This document shows positions 44,898 through 54,522 of a stretch of 64,000 nucleotides of DNA, piece after piece. This stretch comes from Phaeobacter italicus (lineage in GTDB: Bacteria > Pseudomonadota > Alphaproteobacteria > Rhodobacterales > Rhodobacteraceae), in NCBI RefSeq assembly GCF_001258055.1, contig NZ_CVRM01000031.1, positions 1-64,000 on the forward strand. Reading direction: 5' to 3'. A program made the position numbers and the translations under genes. Numbering within the stretch: position 1 is the stretch's first letter; every line of letters starts with the position of its first letter. Under the pieces are notes generated by a model. The model was not told where the DNA came from. It did not search any database and saw only the letters and a program-made list of their open reading frames with translations.

Positions 44898-45895
44898 CAC
44901 AGATTGTTGAAAAGCTGCCGTCTGTAACGGCAGAGATGCAGGCGCGGATCAAATCCGCGCCTCGCACGGCAGCGTCTCATCGCGCTTTGATGGCAGAGGT
45001 CCCAGCGATGAACGCGCTGCAGGCGGGGGGCACGGCACAGCGCACGTCGCTGCCTGCCAGCGTTTCTGTCGTGACCTGGAACGTCGAACGGTGCCTGTTT
45101 CCTGAAGACACTGCTGCGCATATGGAGCGTTTCGCGCCCCAGGTTGTTCTGTTGTCCGAGGTCGATCACGGTATGGCGCGCACGGGCCAGCGCCACACCA
45201 CCGAAGCCATGGCCGAGGCGATGGGCATGACCTATCTCTTTGGGGTGGAGTTTCACGAGTTGGATCTTGGTGGCCCGACCGAGCAGGCCTTTTGCAAGGA
45301 TGATTTCAATAGTCTCGGCTGGCATGGCAACGCCATCCTCTCGGCCGTGAAACCAGAACGGGTCAGGCTGATCCGGCTGGATGATCATGGCCATTGGTAT
45401 TCCTCTGACGAGGTGCCGGCCGATCCGGAACAGCCCCGACTGGGCGGACGAATGGCAATTGCTGCTGTGCTTCCGACGGATGCGGGCCCGGTTTGCTTTG
45501 TCTCCACCCATCTGGAGAGCAACGCGGACGCGGCCCATCGCCATGCTCAATTCGAACTGCTTCTGGACGCAGTGGATGATTTTGCGCCGGACATGCCTGT
45601 CGTCATTGGCGGGGATCTCAACACTGGCAACCATCTGCCACCTGACTTTGACTGGAAGCGTGAAACCCTGTTCGATCTGGCCAGATCCCGAGGTTATGAC
45701 TGGAGCGCGACACCGGACGGCATGACCACCCGCGCCAGCCTTATTACCCCACATCCGGATCGGGTGATGAAACTGGATTGGTTCTGCATCCGTGGTTTGC
45801 GCAGCACAGACAGCGCATTGGTGCCGTCTCTTGATAGCAACGACCGACCGCTGTCCGATCACGATGCGGTCTGGGCCCAGTTCGACCTGAGCTGA
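44894..45895 (+). CDS. Endonuclease/exonuclease/phosphatase-fold enzyme in the ugp operon
   Basis: This 333-aa protein has the EEP fold: [33 protein letters not shown] and LSDHDAVW supply the metal, catalytic Asn/His and Asp/His positions. EEP members hydrolyse phosphodiesters or phosphomonoesters, including phospholipid headgroups. In this place it could act on imported glycerophosphodiesters, replacing the GDPD-type UgpQ, but that is inference. No signal peptide is seen. The start is a TTG overlapping the ugpC stop; an ATG at 44936 is an alternative. Confidence 0.82.
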   Translation: MTQIVEKLPSVTAEMQARIKSAPRTAASHRALMAEVPAMNALQAGGTAQRTSLPASVSVVTWNVERCLFPEDTAAHMERFAPQVVLLSEVDHGMARTGQRHTTEAMAEAMGMTYLFGVEFHELDLGGPTEQAFCKDDFNSLGWHGNAILSAVKPERVRLIRLDDHGHWYSSDEVPADPEQPRLGGRMAIAAVLPTDAGPVCFVSTHLESNADAAHRHAQFELLLDAVDDFAPDMPVVIGGDLNTGNHLPPDFDWKRETLFDLARSRGYDWSATPDGMTTRASLITPHPDRVMKLDWFCIRGLRSTDSALVPSLDSNDRPLSDHDAVWAQFDLS

Positions 45896-45917
45896 GCCTT
45901 GAGCCTACATGCCAAAG

Positions 45918-45953
45918 ACAGCCGGGCCGCCAACAGCCCGGCTGTTTCGTTTT
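45918..45953 (+). terminator. Rho-independent terminator of the ugp operon
   Basis: Perfect 10-bp stem ACAGCCGGGC / GCCCGGCTGT with an 8-nt loop, followed by TTCGTTTT. Confidence 0.9.
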
Positions 45954-46034
45954 GCCTGTTTTGTTATGCCTGTGTTGTGAAATAGGCGCCCGATTACCGG
46001 CGGCAGGTCTCGATCGACATGGTAGGATGGTGTC

Positions 46035-47156
46035 ATGTTGTTTGATCTACCTGACCATGATGCGCTGTATCAGGCGCTTGTTGACCGGGATGACCGTTTC
46101 GATGGTCAGGCCTATGTTTGTGTTTCCAGCACCGGGATTTTTTGCCGACTGACCTGCCCGGCCCGCAAGCCCAAGCGGGAGAATTGTCAGTTCTTCGGAA
46201 GCGTGGGAGAGTGTCTGGACGCGGGGTTTCGCCCCTGCAAACGCTGTCATCCGTTGCGACCAATGGCTGATGCAGATCCGGCTGTGGCGACCTTGCTCGC
46301 AGCGCTTGAAGAGCGGCCCGAACATCGCTGGAGCGAAGCGGATATCACTCGCTTCGGGTTTGACCTCTCGACAGTGCGGCGCAGCTTCAAACGGCAATTC
46401 GGCATGACTTTCCTTGAGATGGCCCGCCAGCGGCGTTTGCGGGAGGGGTTTGTTGCCCTCTGTGATGGGGCGCGGGTCATCGACGCGCAGGTAGACGCGC
46501 AATTTGAATCTCCCAGCGCCTTTCGGGCTGCATTTGCGCGTTTGCTGGGGCGCCCGCCAGGGAGCCTTGGGCGTGAGGGCCTTCTGCTTGCGGATTGGAT
46601 TGCCACACCGCTTGGCGACATGATTGCGGTCAGCAGCCGAACAGAACTGCATCTTCTGGAGTTCGTGGAGCGCAAGGCTCTGCGGCGTGAGCTGGATCAG
46701 CTGCAAAAGGCCGTCAAAGGGGATCTGGGGGTCGGCTCTGCGCCACCGACCGAGCAGATCAGAGCCGAGCTCGCGGAATTTTTCGCAGGTCGTTCCGCGC
46801 GGTTTCAGACACCGCTGGCCTATCACGGGTCGGATTTTGCGCGCGCGGTCTGGGACCAGCTGCGCCAGATTCCGGCAGGGCAGACCCGCAGCTATTCACA
46901 GATCGCAGCCGAGATCGGCAGGCCGTCTGCGACGCGGGCCGTGGCACGGGCGAATGGGGCCAATCAAATTGCGCTGGTGGTGCCCTGCCACAGGGTGATC
47001 GGAGCGGATGGCGCGTTGACTGGCTATGGTGGTGGTCTCTGGCGCAAGCAGCGCCTGCTGGACATTGAACGGCAGTTCCGACAGGTCGACAACGCGGCAT
47101 CTGGTCAGGTTCTGGGTCGGACTTCGGCTGGGACGAGGGTGCTGACAGGTCAGTGA
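46035..47156 (+). CDS. ada: Ada: methylphosphotriester/O6-methylguanine-DNA methyltransferase and AraC-type activator
   Basis: This 373-aa protein repairs alkylated DNA and activates the adaptive response. The N-terminal zinc domain carries the four Cys at 37, 41, 68 and 71, Cys37 being the methyl acceptor from phosphotriesters. An AraC-type helix-turn-helix follows (about 75-170), then the methyltransferase domain with PCHR and active Cys318. All three parts are intact, so it is the full-length form. AGGA precedes the ATG. It is convergent with dnaE2, the stops overlapping by 7 bp. Confidence 0.94.
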   Translation: MLFDLPDHDALYQALVDRDDRFDGQAYVCVSSTGIFCRLTCPARKPKRENCQFFGSVGECLDAGFRPCKRCHPLRPMADADPAVATLLAALEERPEHRWSEADITRFGFDLSTVRRSFKRQFGMTFLEMARQRRLREGFVALCDGARVIDAQVDAQFESPSAFRAAFARLLGRPPGSLGREGLLLADWIATPLGDMIAVSSRTELHLLEFVERKALRRELDQLQKAVKGDLGVGSAPPTEQIRAELAEFFAGRSARFQTPLAYHGSDFARAVWDQLRQIPAGQTRSYSQIAAEIGRPSATRAVARANGANQIALVVPCHRVIGADGALTGYGGGLWRKQRLLDIERQFRQVDNAASGQVLGRTSAGTRVLTGQ

Positions 47157-50100
47157 AAGTCGCGTGATTTCGGGATTACGCGCACATCGCGCGGATGGCG
47201 GTGCCCACCGCCGGGTTGTGCGTTTGCGGCGCCGACCTGGGCTGGCAGCGGATGGGTCGGATGATCGCCACGGGTGGTGGTCGGTGGCAATGCTGTTGTC
47301 GAAAGACGTTCCAGTCGGTCGGTCGCGTCCTCCAGCCGGTCGGCGACCACATGGATCACCTTGCCATCGGTCTGCACCCGGCCATGAACGACCAGCAGTC
47401 GCGCGGACATGATGGTGGCGCGAAACAGGGTGAACAGCTTGGGCCAGATCACCAGGTTGGCAACGCCGGTTTCATCTTCCAGCGTGATGAAACAGACACC
47501 TTTTGCGCTGCCGGGTTTCTGACGCACCAGAACCAGCCCGGCGAGCGAGACACGCTGACCGTGATGACTGCCCTTCAGATCCTGTGCGCGGTGAAATCTC
47601 TGGGCATGCAGGCTGGCACGAAAGAACTGCATGGGATGGGCCTTGAGAGACAGCCTGAGGGTTTGATAGTCCGCCACCACATGTTCCGCCCGCGGCATGG
47701 CAGGAAGGTGGACCTCTGGCTCCGTTCCGTGTGCGGCAGTTTCGGCGTGTTCGAAAATCGGCAGGGACGGGGCATCCTTCAGCGCCTGCGTCTGCCAAAG
47801 CGCGGCCCGTCGATCCATTCCCATGCTGCGCAAGGCATCGGCCGCCGCGAGACGCCGCAGGGATCCCGCGTCCAGCCGACAGCGCGATTTTAGATCGGCA
47901 ACATCTGCAAAAGGGCTGTCGCGAGCGGCCATGATCCGCTGCGCCGCATCCATCCGCATCCCGTCGACCTGCCGCATCCCCAGCCGCAGGGCAAAGCCGC
48001 GATCGGTTGGTTCCAATGTGCAGTCCCAGTCTGAGTAATTCACATCCACTGCGCGGACCTCAACGCCATGATCCCTTGCGTCCCTGACGATCTGGGCCGG
48101 GGCGTAAAACCCCATCGGCTGAGAGTTCAAAAGCCCACAGGCAAAAGCAGCGGGATAGTGGCATTTCATCCAACTGGACACATAGACCAGTTTGGCAAAA
48201 CTGGCGGCGTGGCTTTCGGGAAAGCCGTATTCACCAAACCCCTTGATCTGATCAAAGCAGCGCTGCGCGAAATCAGGATCATACCCGCGCGCAACCATGC
48301 GCCCGACCATCTTGTCCTGAAGCGTTTCTATGGTCCCGCGCGAACGGAACGTGGCCATCGCCTTGCGCAGGGCGTTGCTTTCTTCGGGGGAAAACAGCGC
48401 CGCATCCATCGCGATCTTCATCGCCTGCTCCTGAAAGATCGGCACGCCCATGGTGCGGTGCAGGATGCGCTCCATTTCGTCTTGCGGATATTCAGGACCG
48501 GGGCGTGGATAGTCGACCGGTTCCAGCTTCTGGCGCCTGCGCAGATAGGGGTGGACCATGTCGCCCTGAATGGGGCCGGGTCGTACGATCGCAACCTCGA
48601 TCACCAGATCATAGAACGTGTCGGGCCGCAGTTTGGGCAGCATGGCCATCTGGGCCCGGCTTTCCACCTGAAATACGCCCAGGCTGTCACCTTCGCACAG
48701 CATCTTATAGGTGGCTTTGTCCTCTGGCGGAACAGAGGCCATATCCAGTTGTCGCCCGTAATGTGCTTCGAGCAGGCCAAATACCTTGGCGATGCAGGTC
48801 AACATGCCAAGCGCGAGCACGTCGACCTTGAAAATCCCCAGCGCATCAATGTCGTCCTTGTCCCATTCGATAAAACTGCGGTCCGCCATGGCGCCATTGC
48901 CGATGGGAACAATTTCCGTCAACGGGCGCTCTGTCAGGATGAAACCACCAACGTGCTGTGACAGATGGCGGGGCATTCCGATCATCTCACGGGCCAGTTT
49001 CAGCACCATACGCAGATAGGGATCACTCAGATCCAGGCCCGCCTCGCGCGCGCGGGCATCATCCATCTGACCTTCGAAGCTGCCCCAGATTGTGCCCGCC
49101 AGTTTCGAGGTCACGTCCTCGGACAGGCCCATCGCCTTGCCTACCTCGCGGATGGCAGAGCGGGGGCGGTAATGGATCACCGTTGCGCAAAGACCCGCGC
49201 GGGCGCGGCCATATTTCTGATAGATGTATTGGATTACCTCTTCACGGCGTTCGTGTTCGAAATCGACGTCGATGTCGGGTGGTTCGTCACGGGCCTCACT
49301 GAGAAAGCGCTCAAACAGCACATCTGTTTGGCTTGGATCGACCGCTGTGATGCCCAGGCAGTAACAGACGGCGGAATTTGCCGCGGACCCGCGTCCCTGG
49401 CATAGGATAGGCGGCTCTGCATCCTCGCGGGCAAAGCGGACAATGTCGTGAATGGTCAGGAAATACCGCGCGATGCCTTTGCGGTCGATCAGATCGAATT
49501 CCTTTTCGATCAGCAGGCGGACATCTGTTGGCACCCCCGCCGGATAACGCTCTTTTGCGCCCTCCCACGTCAGCTGTTGCAGCCGCTCCAGTGGTTGCTG
49601 GCCTTGGGGGACGATCTCATGGGGGTATTCGTATTTCAGGTCACTGAGCTGAAAGGTGATGTCATCTGCCAGCTTGCGTGTTGCGCGAATGGCATGGGGC
49701 CAGTCTGCAAACAGGCGACACATCTCCTCGGGAGATTTCAGATGCCGTTCGGCGTTTGCCTCCAACAGATACCCTGCCTTGGCGATGGTGGTCCCATTGC
49801 GGATACAGGTCATTACATCCTGCAGCGGGCGGCGATCCGGACGATGATAGAGAACATCATTTGTCGCCAAGAGCATCAGCCCGTGCTGTCTGGCGAGCCT
49901 GTCCAGACGGTTGATCCGAGCCCGATCGTCGCCGCGATAAAGATAGCGCGCCGCGATATGGCGCATCTGGGGCAGGACGGGCAGCAGCCGTGCAAGCTGA
50001 TGAAGCGTGGTTGCATGATCATCCGGTGGCATCAGGATCAGGTGTAGCCCGTCGGCATGTTCCCGCAGCATATCCAGCGTCAGGTGGGTGGCGCCCTTGT

Positions 50101-50521
50101 CCTGCCAGTTGCCATCGGCAGTCTGCATTTTGCCACGCGACAAAAGCGACGACAGCCTGCCGTAGGCGGCACGGTCTTGCGGATAGGCGAGCAGATCGCA
50201 GCCGCACATAAGGATCAGTCTCGCACCGATCATCGGGCGAATGCAGGCTGTCCTAGCCTTGGTAAACAGTCGCACCACACCAGCCAGCGTGTTGCGATCC
50301 GCAATCCCCAGACTGTCATAACCAAGGGCATGGGCCGTGGCCGTCAGATCCACCGCATCAGACGCCGCATGAAGAAACGAGAAGCAACTGGCGAGACCGA
50401 ATTCAACATAGGGGCTGCGCGGGGGGGCGGCAAACTCAGCCCCCGACGCAGAGCCCCCTTGGGTGCCGTTTGCGGCACCTGTGGCAAGATGTCTGCGCTT
50501 ATGTCCTTCCTGCAGAGGCAT
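47150..50521 (-). CDS. dnaE2: Error-prone DNA polymerase III alpha-type subunit DnaE2
   Basis: This 1123-aa polymerase extends past DNA lesions and causes damage-induced mutation together with ImuA and ImuB. It has an N-terminal PHP domain (about 35-330), the C-family polymerase core with catalytic acidic residues (PDIDVDFEHERREEVIQYIYQKYG), a fingers region and an OB fold near residue 980. The length is typical for DnaE2, which lacks the C-terminal tau-binding region of DnaE1. The ATG overlaps the imuB stop by one base (TGATG). The operon is preceded by a LexA box. Confidence 0.95.
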   Translation of the reverse strand: MPLQEGHKRRHLATGAANGTQGGSASGAEFAAPPRSPYVEFGLASCFSFLHAASDAVDLTATAHALGYDSLGIADRNTLAGVVRLFTKARTACIRPMIGARLILMCGCDLLAYPQDRAAYGRLSSLLSRGKMQTADGNWQDKGATHLTLDMLREHADGLHLILMPPDDHATTLHQLARLLPVLPQMRHIAARYLYRGDDRARINRLDRLARQHGLMLLATNDVLYHRPDRRPLQDVMTCIRNGTTIAKAGYLLEANAERHLKSPEEMCRLFADWPHAIRATRKLADDITFQLSDLKYEYPHEIVPQGQQPLERLQQLTWEGAKERYPAGVPTDVRLLIEKEFDLIDRKGIARYFLTIHDIVRFAREDAEPPILCQGRGSAANSAVCYCLGITAVDPSQTDVLFERFLSEARDEPPDIDVDFEHERREEVIQYIYQKYGRARAGLCATVIHYRPRSAIREVGKAMGLSEDVTSKLAGTIWGSFEGQMDDARAREAGLDLSDPYLRMVLKLAREMIGMPRHLSQHVGGFILTERPLTEIVPIGNGAMADRSFIEWDKDDIDALGIFKVDVLALGMLTCIAKVFGLLEAHYGRQLDMASVPPEDKATYKMLCEGDSLGVFQVESRAQMAMLPKLRPDTFYDLVIEVAIVRPGPIQGDMVHPYLRRRQKLEPVDYPRPGPEYPQDEMERILHRTMGVPIFQEQAMKIAMDAALFSPEESNALRKAMATFRSRGTIETLQDKMVGRMVARGYDPDFAQRCFDQIKGFGEYGFPESHAASFAKLVYVSSWMKCHYPAAFACGLLNSQPMGFYAPAQIVRDARDHGVEVRAVDVNYSDWDCTLEPTDRGFALRLGMRQVDGMRMDAAQRIMAARDSPFADVADLKSRCRLDAGSLRRLAAADALRSMGMDRRAALWQTQALKDAPSLPIFEHAETAAHGTEPEVHLPAMPRAEHVVADYQTLRLSLKAHPMQFFRASLHAQRFHRAQDLKGSHHGQRVSLAGLVLVRQKPGSAKGVCFITLEDETGVANLVIWPKLFTLFRATIMSARLLVVHGRVQTDGKVIHVVADRLEDATDRLERLSTTALPPTTTRGDHPTHPLPAQVGAANAQPGGGHRHPRDVRVIPKSRDFH

Positions 50522-52053
50522 CAGGCAAACAGCCCATGCAGAAACCAGCGCGGGGTATCCCCGCGCCCGTCGTGAACAACGCCCTCGCGATAGAGCCAGA
50601 AGCGGCGCCCATCTTGGACTTCGACCTTGTAATAGTCCCGCAACCGGGTGCCGGGGCGGTCACGCCACCATTCCGGAGCGATCCGTTCCGGCCCCTCATG
50701 TCGTGCGGTTTTGTAAAGAACCCGGCGCCAGCGAAATTGCGAAGGAGGCCCTTCTGGCACGGCATAGATCACCTGAACCTCTTCGGCGGGTGTAAGCAGG
50801 CGCAAGGGGCGCTCTCTTGGTGGGGCAGGCGGCGGTGTGGGATCACCCGCCATGGCGGGCTGCCGGTGTTCGACGGCCTCGGGTTTGTGGGTCTGCACAT
50901 AGCGGGACCAGCTCACCTTGTCCTGACCAAGCCGTGCGCTCAGCCGATCCAGAAGGGCCGCCAGATCGGCATCACTGTCGCGGCGGCCATCCAGCCGCTG
51001 CTGGATCTGGGAAAGCGGTTCGACTTGTAGGGCTTCCAACGTCAGCAGGTCAAAGCCAAAACCGGGATCAATCCGCTCCAGCTTGTCCCGAAACAGGCGC
51101 AGCATGTGGTCCGGGTCTCGGCTGGCCCGTGCCGTGTTCAGGCTCAGTTGTCGCCATTCGCCATCAATGCGGTAGATCGTCAGCCTTATGCTGCGGGCTC
51201 CGTATTCGGCCTGGGCCAATTGCTGGCACAGTTGGCGCGCCAGATCGGCCATATGTGGCGCGGCGTCCATCACCGGTTCCGGCAGGCGGCTACGGGTTAT
51301 GAACTGCTGAGGGTCGACCGGTGCATTCAATGGATCAGCAGTGCGCCCGACAGCCCGATCAAGCAACACCAGCGGATTGCGGTCATCCGGAAGGGTCGAA
51401 AACCGTCGCATCAGCGATACGCGCGGCATCTCGGCCAGAGAACCGATGGTTTTCAGGCCAAGCCGGTTGAGCAGTTGGACAGTGGTGTCATCCAGCCGCA
51501 GCGCCGCCGTGGGCAAGGGCGCGAGGGCGGCCGGAATGTCATCGCAGATCTGTATGGAGCCATAGCGCGCAAGCGCCTGCGCCGCGCCGGGGGTCGCTGC
51601 CATTGCCACATGTGCCGTCAGCCCCTGCATGGCCATGCGTCGCTGAATATCGCTGAGCATGGCCGCTTCTCCGCCAAAGAGATGGGCGACGCCTTGGCTG
51701 TCCAGAAACAGCCCGTCGTCCCGGTCCGCCACGGTCCAGGGAGACCACCGCCGCGCCCAAAGCGCCAGCCGGTCGAGAAAGCTGCGATCCCCCGCCGGGT
51801 CGGCAGGTTCCACATGCAGGTCCGGATGAATGGCCTGCACATCAACCACGCGCGCGCCGGGCTCAATGCCACGGGTGCGCGCGGTGGTACTGGTGGCGTG
51901 GATCACAGGCCCATGTGTGCCATCACGGCTCAGCACGACGGGGATGTCGTCGCTGGGTAGGGTGCGGTGCTGGCGAATGATCTGTCGCCATCTGTCCATC
52001 GCGAGATCGGGGAACCAGACGGAGACAATGCGAGACGGAGGTGTCTGTGTCAT
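50521..52053 (-). CDS. imuB: ImuB, inactive Y-family polymerase-like mutasome protein
   Basis: This 510-aa protein belongs to the Y-family (UmuC/DinB-like) but, as in ImuB generally, lacks the usual catalytic acidic residues; the N-terminal segment is SVWFPDLAMDRW. It is the hub that binds the beta clamp, ImuA and DnaE2. The palm/fingers region covers about residues 10-170 and the little-finger-like region 230-340. The ATG at 52053 gives the standard start; a TTG nine bases upstream is possible. The first 131 bp overlap the end of imuA in another frame. Confidence 0.9.
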   Translation of the reverse strand: MTQTPPSRIVSVWFPDLAMDRWRQIIRQHRTLPSDDIPVVLSRDGTHGPVIHATSTTARTRGIEPGARVVDVQAIHPDLHVEPADPAGDRSFLDRLALWARRWSPWTVADRDDGLFLDSQGVAHLFGGEAAMLSDIQRRMAMQGLTAHVAMAATPGAAQALARYGSIQICDDIPAALAPLPTAALRLDDTTVQLLNRLGLKTIGSLAEMPRVSLMRRFSTLPDDRNPLVLLDRAVGRTADPLNAPVDPQQFITRSRLPEPVMDAAPHMADLARQLCQQLAQAEYGARSIRLTIYRIDGEWRQLSLNTARASRDPDHMLRLFRDKLERIDPGFGFDLLTLEALQVEPLSQIQQRLDGRRDSDADLAALLDRLSARLGQDKVSWSRYVQTHKPEAVEHRQPAMAGDPTPPPAPPRERPLRLLTPAEEVQVIYAVPEGPPSQFRWRRVLYKTARHEGPERIAPEWWRDRPGTRLRDYYKVEVQDGRRFWLYREGVVHDGRGDTPRWFLHGLFA

Positions 52054-52705
52054 ATTGGGCAACCCAATGTCCTGGCGCCCTGTTTCGGGCGCGAAACAAT
52101 TCTGCGCTCCAGCGGGGCTGGCCGGGGGCCTGCGGGTCGTCCGGGTGTGGTTCGGACGGCAGGGAGGCCAGCCGCCATCGTTGTCGCGCAGCGCTTAGCG
52201 TGCCGGGGTCTCCGCTTCGGATCAGGTAGAGCGGCACGCCAGAGGCTTCGGACCTGATCGCCAAGCGCTTGGTTGCTGTGAAATCCAGCACGCTTGGCGC
52301 GCCGTGGATTTCCCCCACAACCGCGCAGAGCGCGCTGCAGGCAGCCCCTTCCTCCATCGTCCACAGAACATCGCGAGGGTGGCTGACCGTGACCTGAAGA
52401 ACCGGGCAGCTGATCCCGAACAGCCGCAGGCCGGGCGTGTAGATCTGGCCGTTTTCCCGCTGCGATGCGCGATCACGAACCCACAAGAGCGGCTGTGTTT
52501 CGCGCGGCAGCAGCGACAATACAAACCCCGTGGCAGCGGGATCAAAAGGGGCATCCAGCAGCACATCTGTCAGAACCGGGTCCGCCCCTGGTTCCTTGGC
52601 CGGGTTTCCTACCTGATCCGCAGGCGCAGAGCCGGACGAATGCGGCCCGGATGCGGGAGGCCGCGGCAGGTGAATCACCTGCCCATATGAGGAATCACGT
52701 ATCAT
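51923..52705 (-). CDS. imuA: ImuA, RecA-like mutasome protein
   Basis: This 260-aa protein is the first gene of the imuA-imuB-dnaE2 cassette. ImuA proteins are RecA-fold relatives; here no canonical Walker A is obvious, as in many alphaproteobacterial ImuA. The last 40 or so residues are coded by a frame overlapping the start of imuB and are rich in Arg/His/Pro, so they may be dispensable. GGGAG lies five bases before the ATG at 52705. A LexA box begins 14 bp upstream, so expression is expected to be SOS-controlled. Confidence 0.88.
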   Translation of the reverse strand: MIRDSSYGQVIHLPRPPASGPHSSGSAPADQVGNPAKEPGADPVLTDVLLDAPFDPAATGFVLSLLPRETQPLLWVRDRASQRENGQIYTPGLRLFGISCPVLQVTVSHPRDVLWTMEEGAACSALCAVVGEIHGAPSVLDFTATKRLAIRSEASGVPLYLIRSGDPGTLSAARQRWRLASLPSEPHPDDPQAPGQPRWSAELFRARNRAPGHWVAQYDTDTSVSHCLRLVPRSRDGQMATDHSPAPHPTQRRHPRRAEP

Positions 52706-52718
52706 CTTGCTCCCATAT

Positions 52719-52733
52719 GTTCACTATTTGTTC
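52719..52733 (-). promoter_or_regulatory. LexA (SOS) box of imuA-imuB-dnaE2
   Basis: GTTC-ACTATTT-GTTC is an exact match to the alphaproteobacterial LexA motif (GAAC-N7-GAAC on the minus strand). It lies just upstream of imuA, in the expected repressor position. The rest of 52734-53001 shows no gene. Confidence 0.9.
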
Positions 52734-53001
52734 CACTTTGAAAAGAGGCTGTTCTGCTGCTTTTTTGTGCATCCCATCTGCGCTCGGCTGGGGTTTATTT
52801 CGATATCAAAGGCTTGTCCGTGTCACTGGCGTCAGGGGGTGGTGGAGATTTTTTCATACGGCAAGGGCACGCGGCGGGTCTTGGCTGCCTTCCGCTGTTT
52901 CCCAATGCCCGGCAAAGCTGTAGAAGGCAGTAAACCCGGTCTGTGGATGGCCCCGAGCAATCCGGCCAGACCCGCACCAGCGCAAAGTGGAGCCTATAGC
53001 G

Positions 53002-54522
53002 ATGTCGATCCCCAAACCTGTTGTTCTGTGTATTCTTGACGGCTGGGGCAGCAGTGATGTGGGAACGGCCAACGCACCGGTCTTGGCCAATACGCCAACC
53101 TTCGATGCCATCATGGCCAAGGGTCCGCAGGCACGTCTGATCACCCATGGTCCCGATGTTGGCCTGCCCAGCGGGCAAATGGGCAACTCTGAGGTTGGGC
53201 ACACCAATATCGGCGCTGGCCGCGTGGTTGCGATGGATCTGGGGCAGATTGACCTCGCGATCGAGGACGGATCTTTTTACGACAACGAGGCATTGCAGGC
53301 TTTTATCGCTGAGCTCAAGGCAAGCGGTGGTGCGGCCCATCTGATGGGGCTTGTCTCCGACGGGGGGGTACATGGCCATGTGACCCACATACTGGCGGCG
53401 ATAAAGGCGATCCGTGATGCGGGCGTGCCGGTGTGGCTCCATGCGATGACAGACGGGCGGGACGTGGCCCCGAAATCTGCACTGGGATATCTTGAGCAGC
53501 TGGAAACCGAAATGGCAGAAGGCGCGCGCATTGCCACTGTAACGGGCCGCTACTACGCCATGGACCGGGACAACCGCTGGGAACGTGTCAGCCAGGCCTA
53601 TGAGGCGATGATCAAGGGGAAGGGGCAGTTCACGGCCAGTTCCGCCATTGCTGCGGTCGAGGCGAGCTATGGGCGCGAGGAGCTTGATGAATTCGTCAAG
53701 GCCACGGTCATCGACGGCTATGAGGGGGTTCGCGATGGCGATGGCATCTTCTGCCTGAACTTCCGTGCAGACCGGGCGCGGGAAATTCTGCGGGCCATTG
53801 GCGAACCGGATTTCGCAGAATTCGAAACCGGCCCGCGCCCTGCTCTGGCTGGGCTTTTGGGGATGGTGGAATATTCGGCGGGTCACAATGCCTATATGAA
53901 CACAGCCTATCCCAAGCGTGAGATTGTCAACACACTGGGGGAATGGGTCGCAAAACAGGGCAAACGCCAGTTCCGCCTCGCCGAGACGGAAAAATACCCC
54001 CATGTCACCTTCTTTCTCAATGGCGGCAAGGAGCAGCCGGAAGAAGGCGAAGACCGTTACATGCCCAAATCGCCCAAGGTTGCGACCTATGATCTGCAGC
54101 CCGAAATGTCCGCCCCCGAAGTCACGGCGAAATTCGTCGAGGCGATCGAGGCTGGATACGATCTGATCGTAACCAATTACGCAAACCCCGATATGGTCGG
54201 CCATACCGGTGATCTGGATGCTGCGATCAAGGCGTGTGAAGCGGTGGATGAGGGGCTGACACAAGTGGTCGCCGCCCTCAAAGCCGCGGGTGGCGCCATG
54301 ATCGTCACCGCTGACCACGGCAACTGCGAGGTCATGGTGGATCCTGAAACCGGCGGTGCACATACGGCGCATACAACCAACCTGGTTCCTGTCGCACTGG
54401 TTGGTGGCCCGGAAGGCGCATCGCTGCGCAATGGCCGTCTTGCGGATCTCGCGCCGACTTTGTTGGCATTGATGGGGCTCGAAAAACCCGAGGAAATGAC
54501 AGGGGAGAGCCTGCTGGCATGA
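53002..54522 (+). CDS. gpmI: 2,3-bisphosphoglycerate-independent phosphoglycerate mutase
   Basis: This 506-aa glycolytic/gluconeogenic enzyme interconverts 3- and 2-phosphoglycerate and needs two Mn ions but no bisphosphoglycerate. Visible sites are CILDGWG, the phosphoserine segment GQMGNSEVGHTNIGAGR, the phosphate-binding SDGGVHGH and MTDGRDVAP, NFRADRAREI, and the metal-binding NYANPDMVGHTGD and TADHGNCE. The ATG at 53002 gives the usual start; the GTG five codons earlier was not used. It overlaps the EnvC-like gene by four bases (ATGA). Confidence 0.96.
   Translation: MSIPKPVVLCILDGWGSSDVGTANAPVLANTPTFDAIMAKGPQARLITHGPDVGLPSGQMGNSEVGHTNIGAGRVVAMDLGQIDLAIEDGSFYDNEALQAFIAELKASGGAAHLMGLVSDGGVHGHVTHILAAIKAIRDAGVPVWLHAMTDGRDVAPKSALGYLEQLETEMAEGARIATVTGRYYAMDRDNRWERVSQAYEAMIKGKGQFTASSAIAAVEASYGREELDEFVKATVIDGYEGVRDGDGIFCLNFRADRAREILRAIGEPDFAEFETGPRPALAGLLGMVEYSAGHNAYMNTAYPKREIVNTLGEWVAKQGKRQFRLAETEKYPHVTFFLNGGKEQPEEGEDRYMPKSPKVATYDLQPEMSAPEVTAKFVEAIEAGYDLIVTNYANPDMVGHTGDLDAAIKACEAVDEGLTQVVAALKAAGGAMIVTADHGNCEVMVDPETGGAHTAHTTNLVPVALVGGPEGASLRNGRLADLAPTLLALMGLEKPEEMTGESLLA

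Noticed and set aside
42897-44900. A 667-aa open frame antisense to ugpE and ugpC.
   Set aside because: It has no family resemblance, and the opposite strand carries complete, motif-bearing ugp genes. Long antisense frames are expected in GC-rich DNA.
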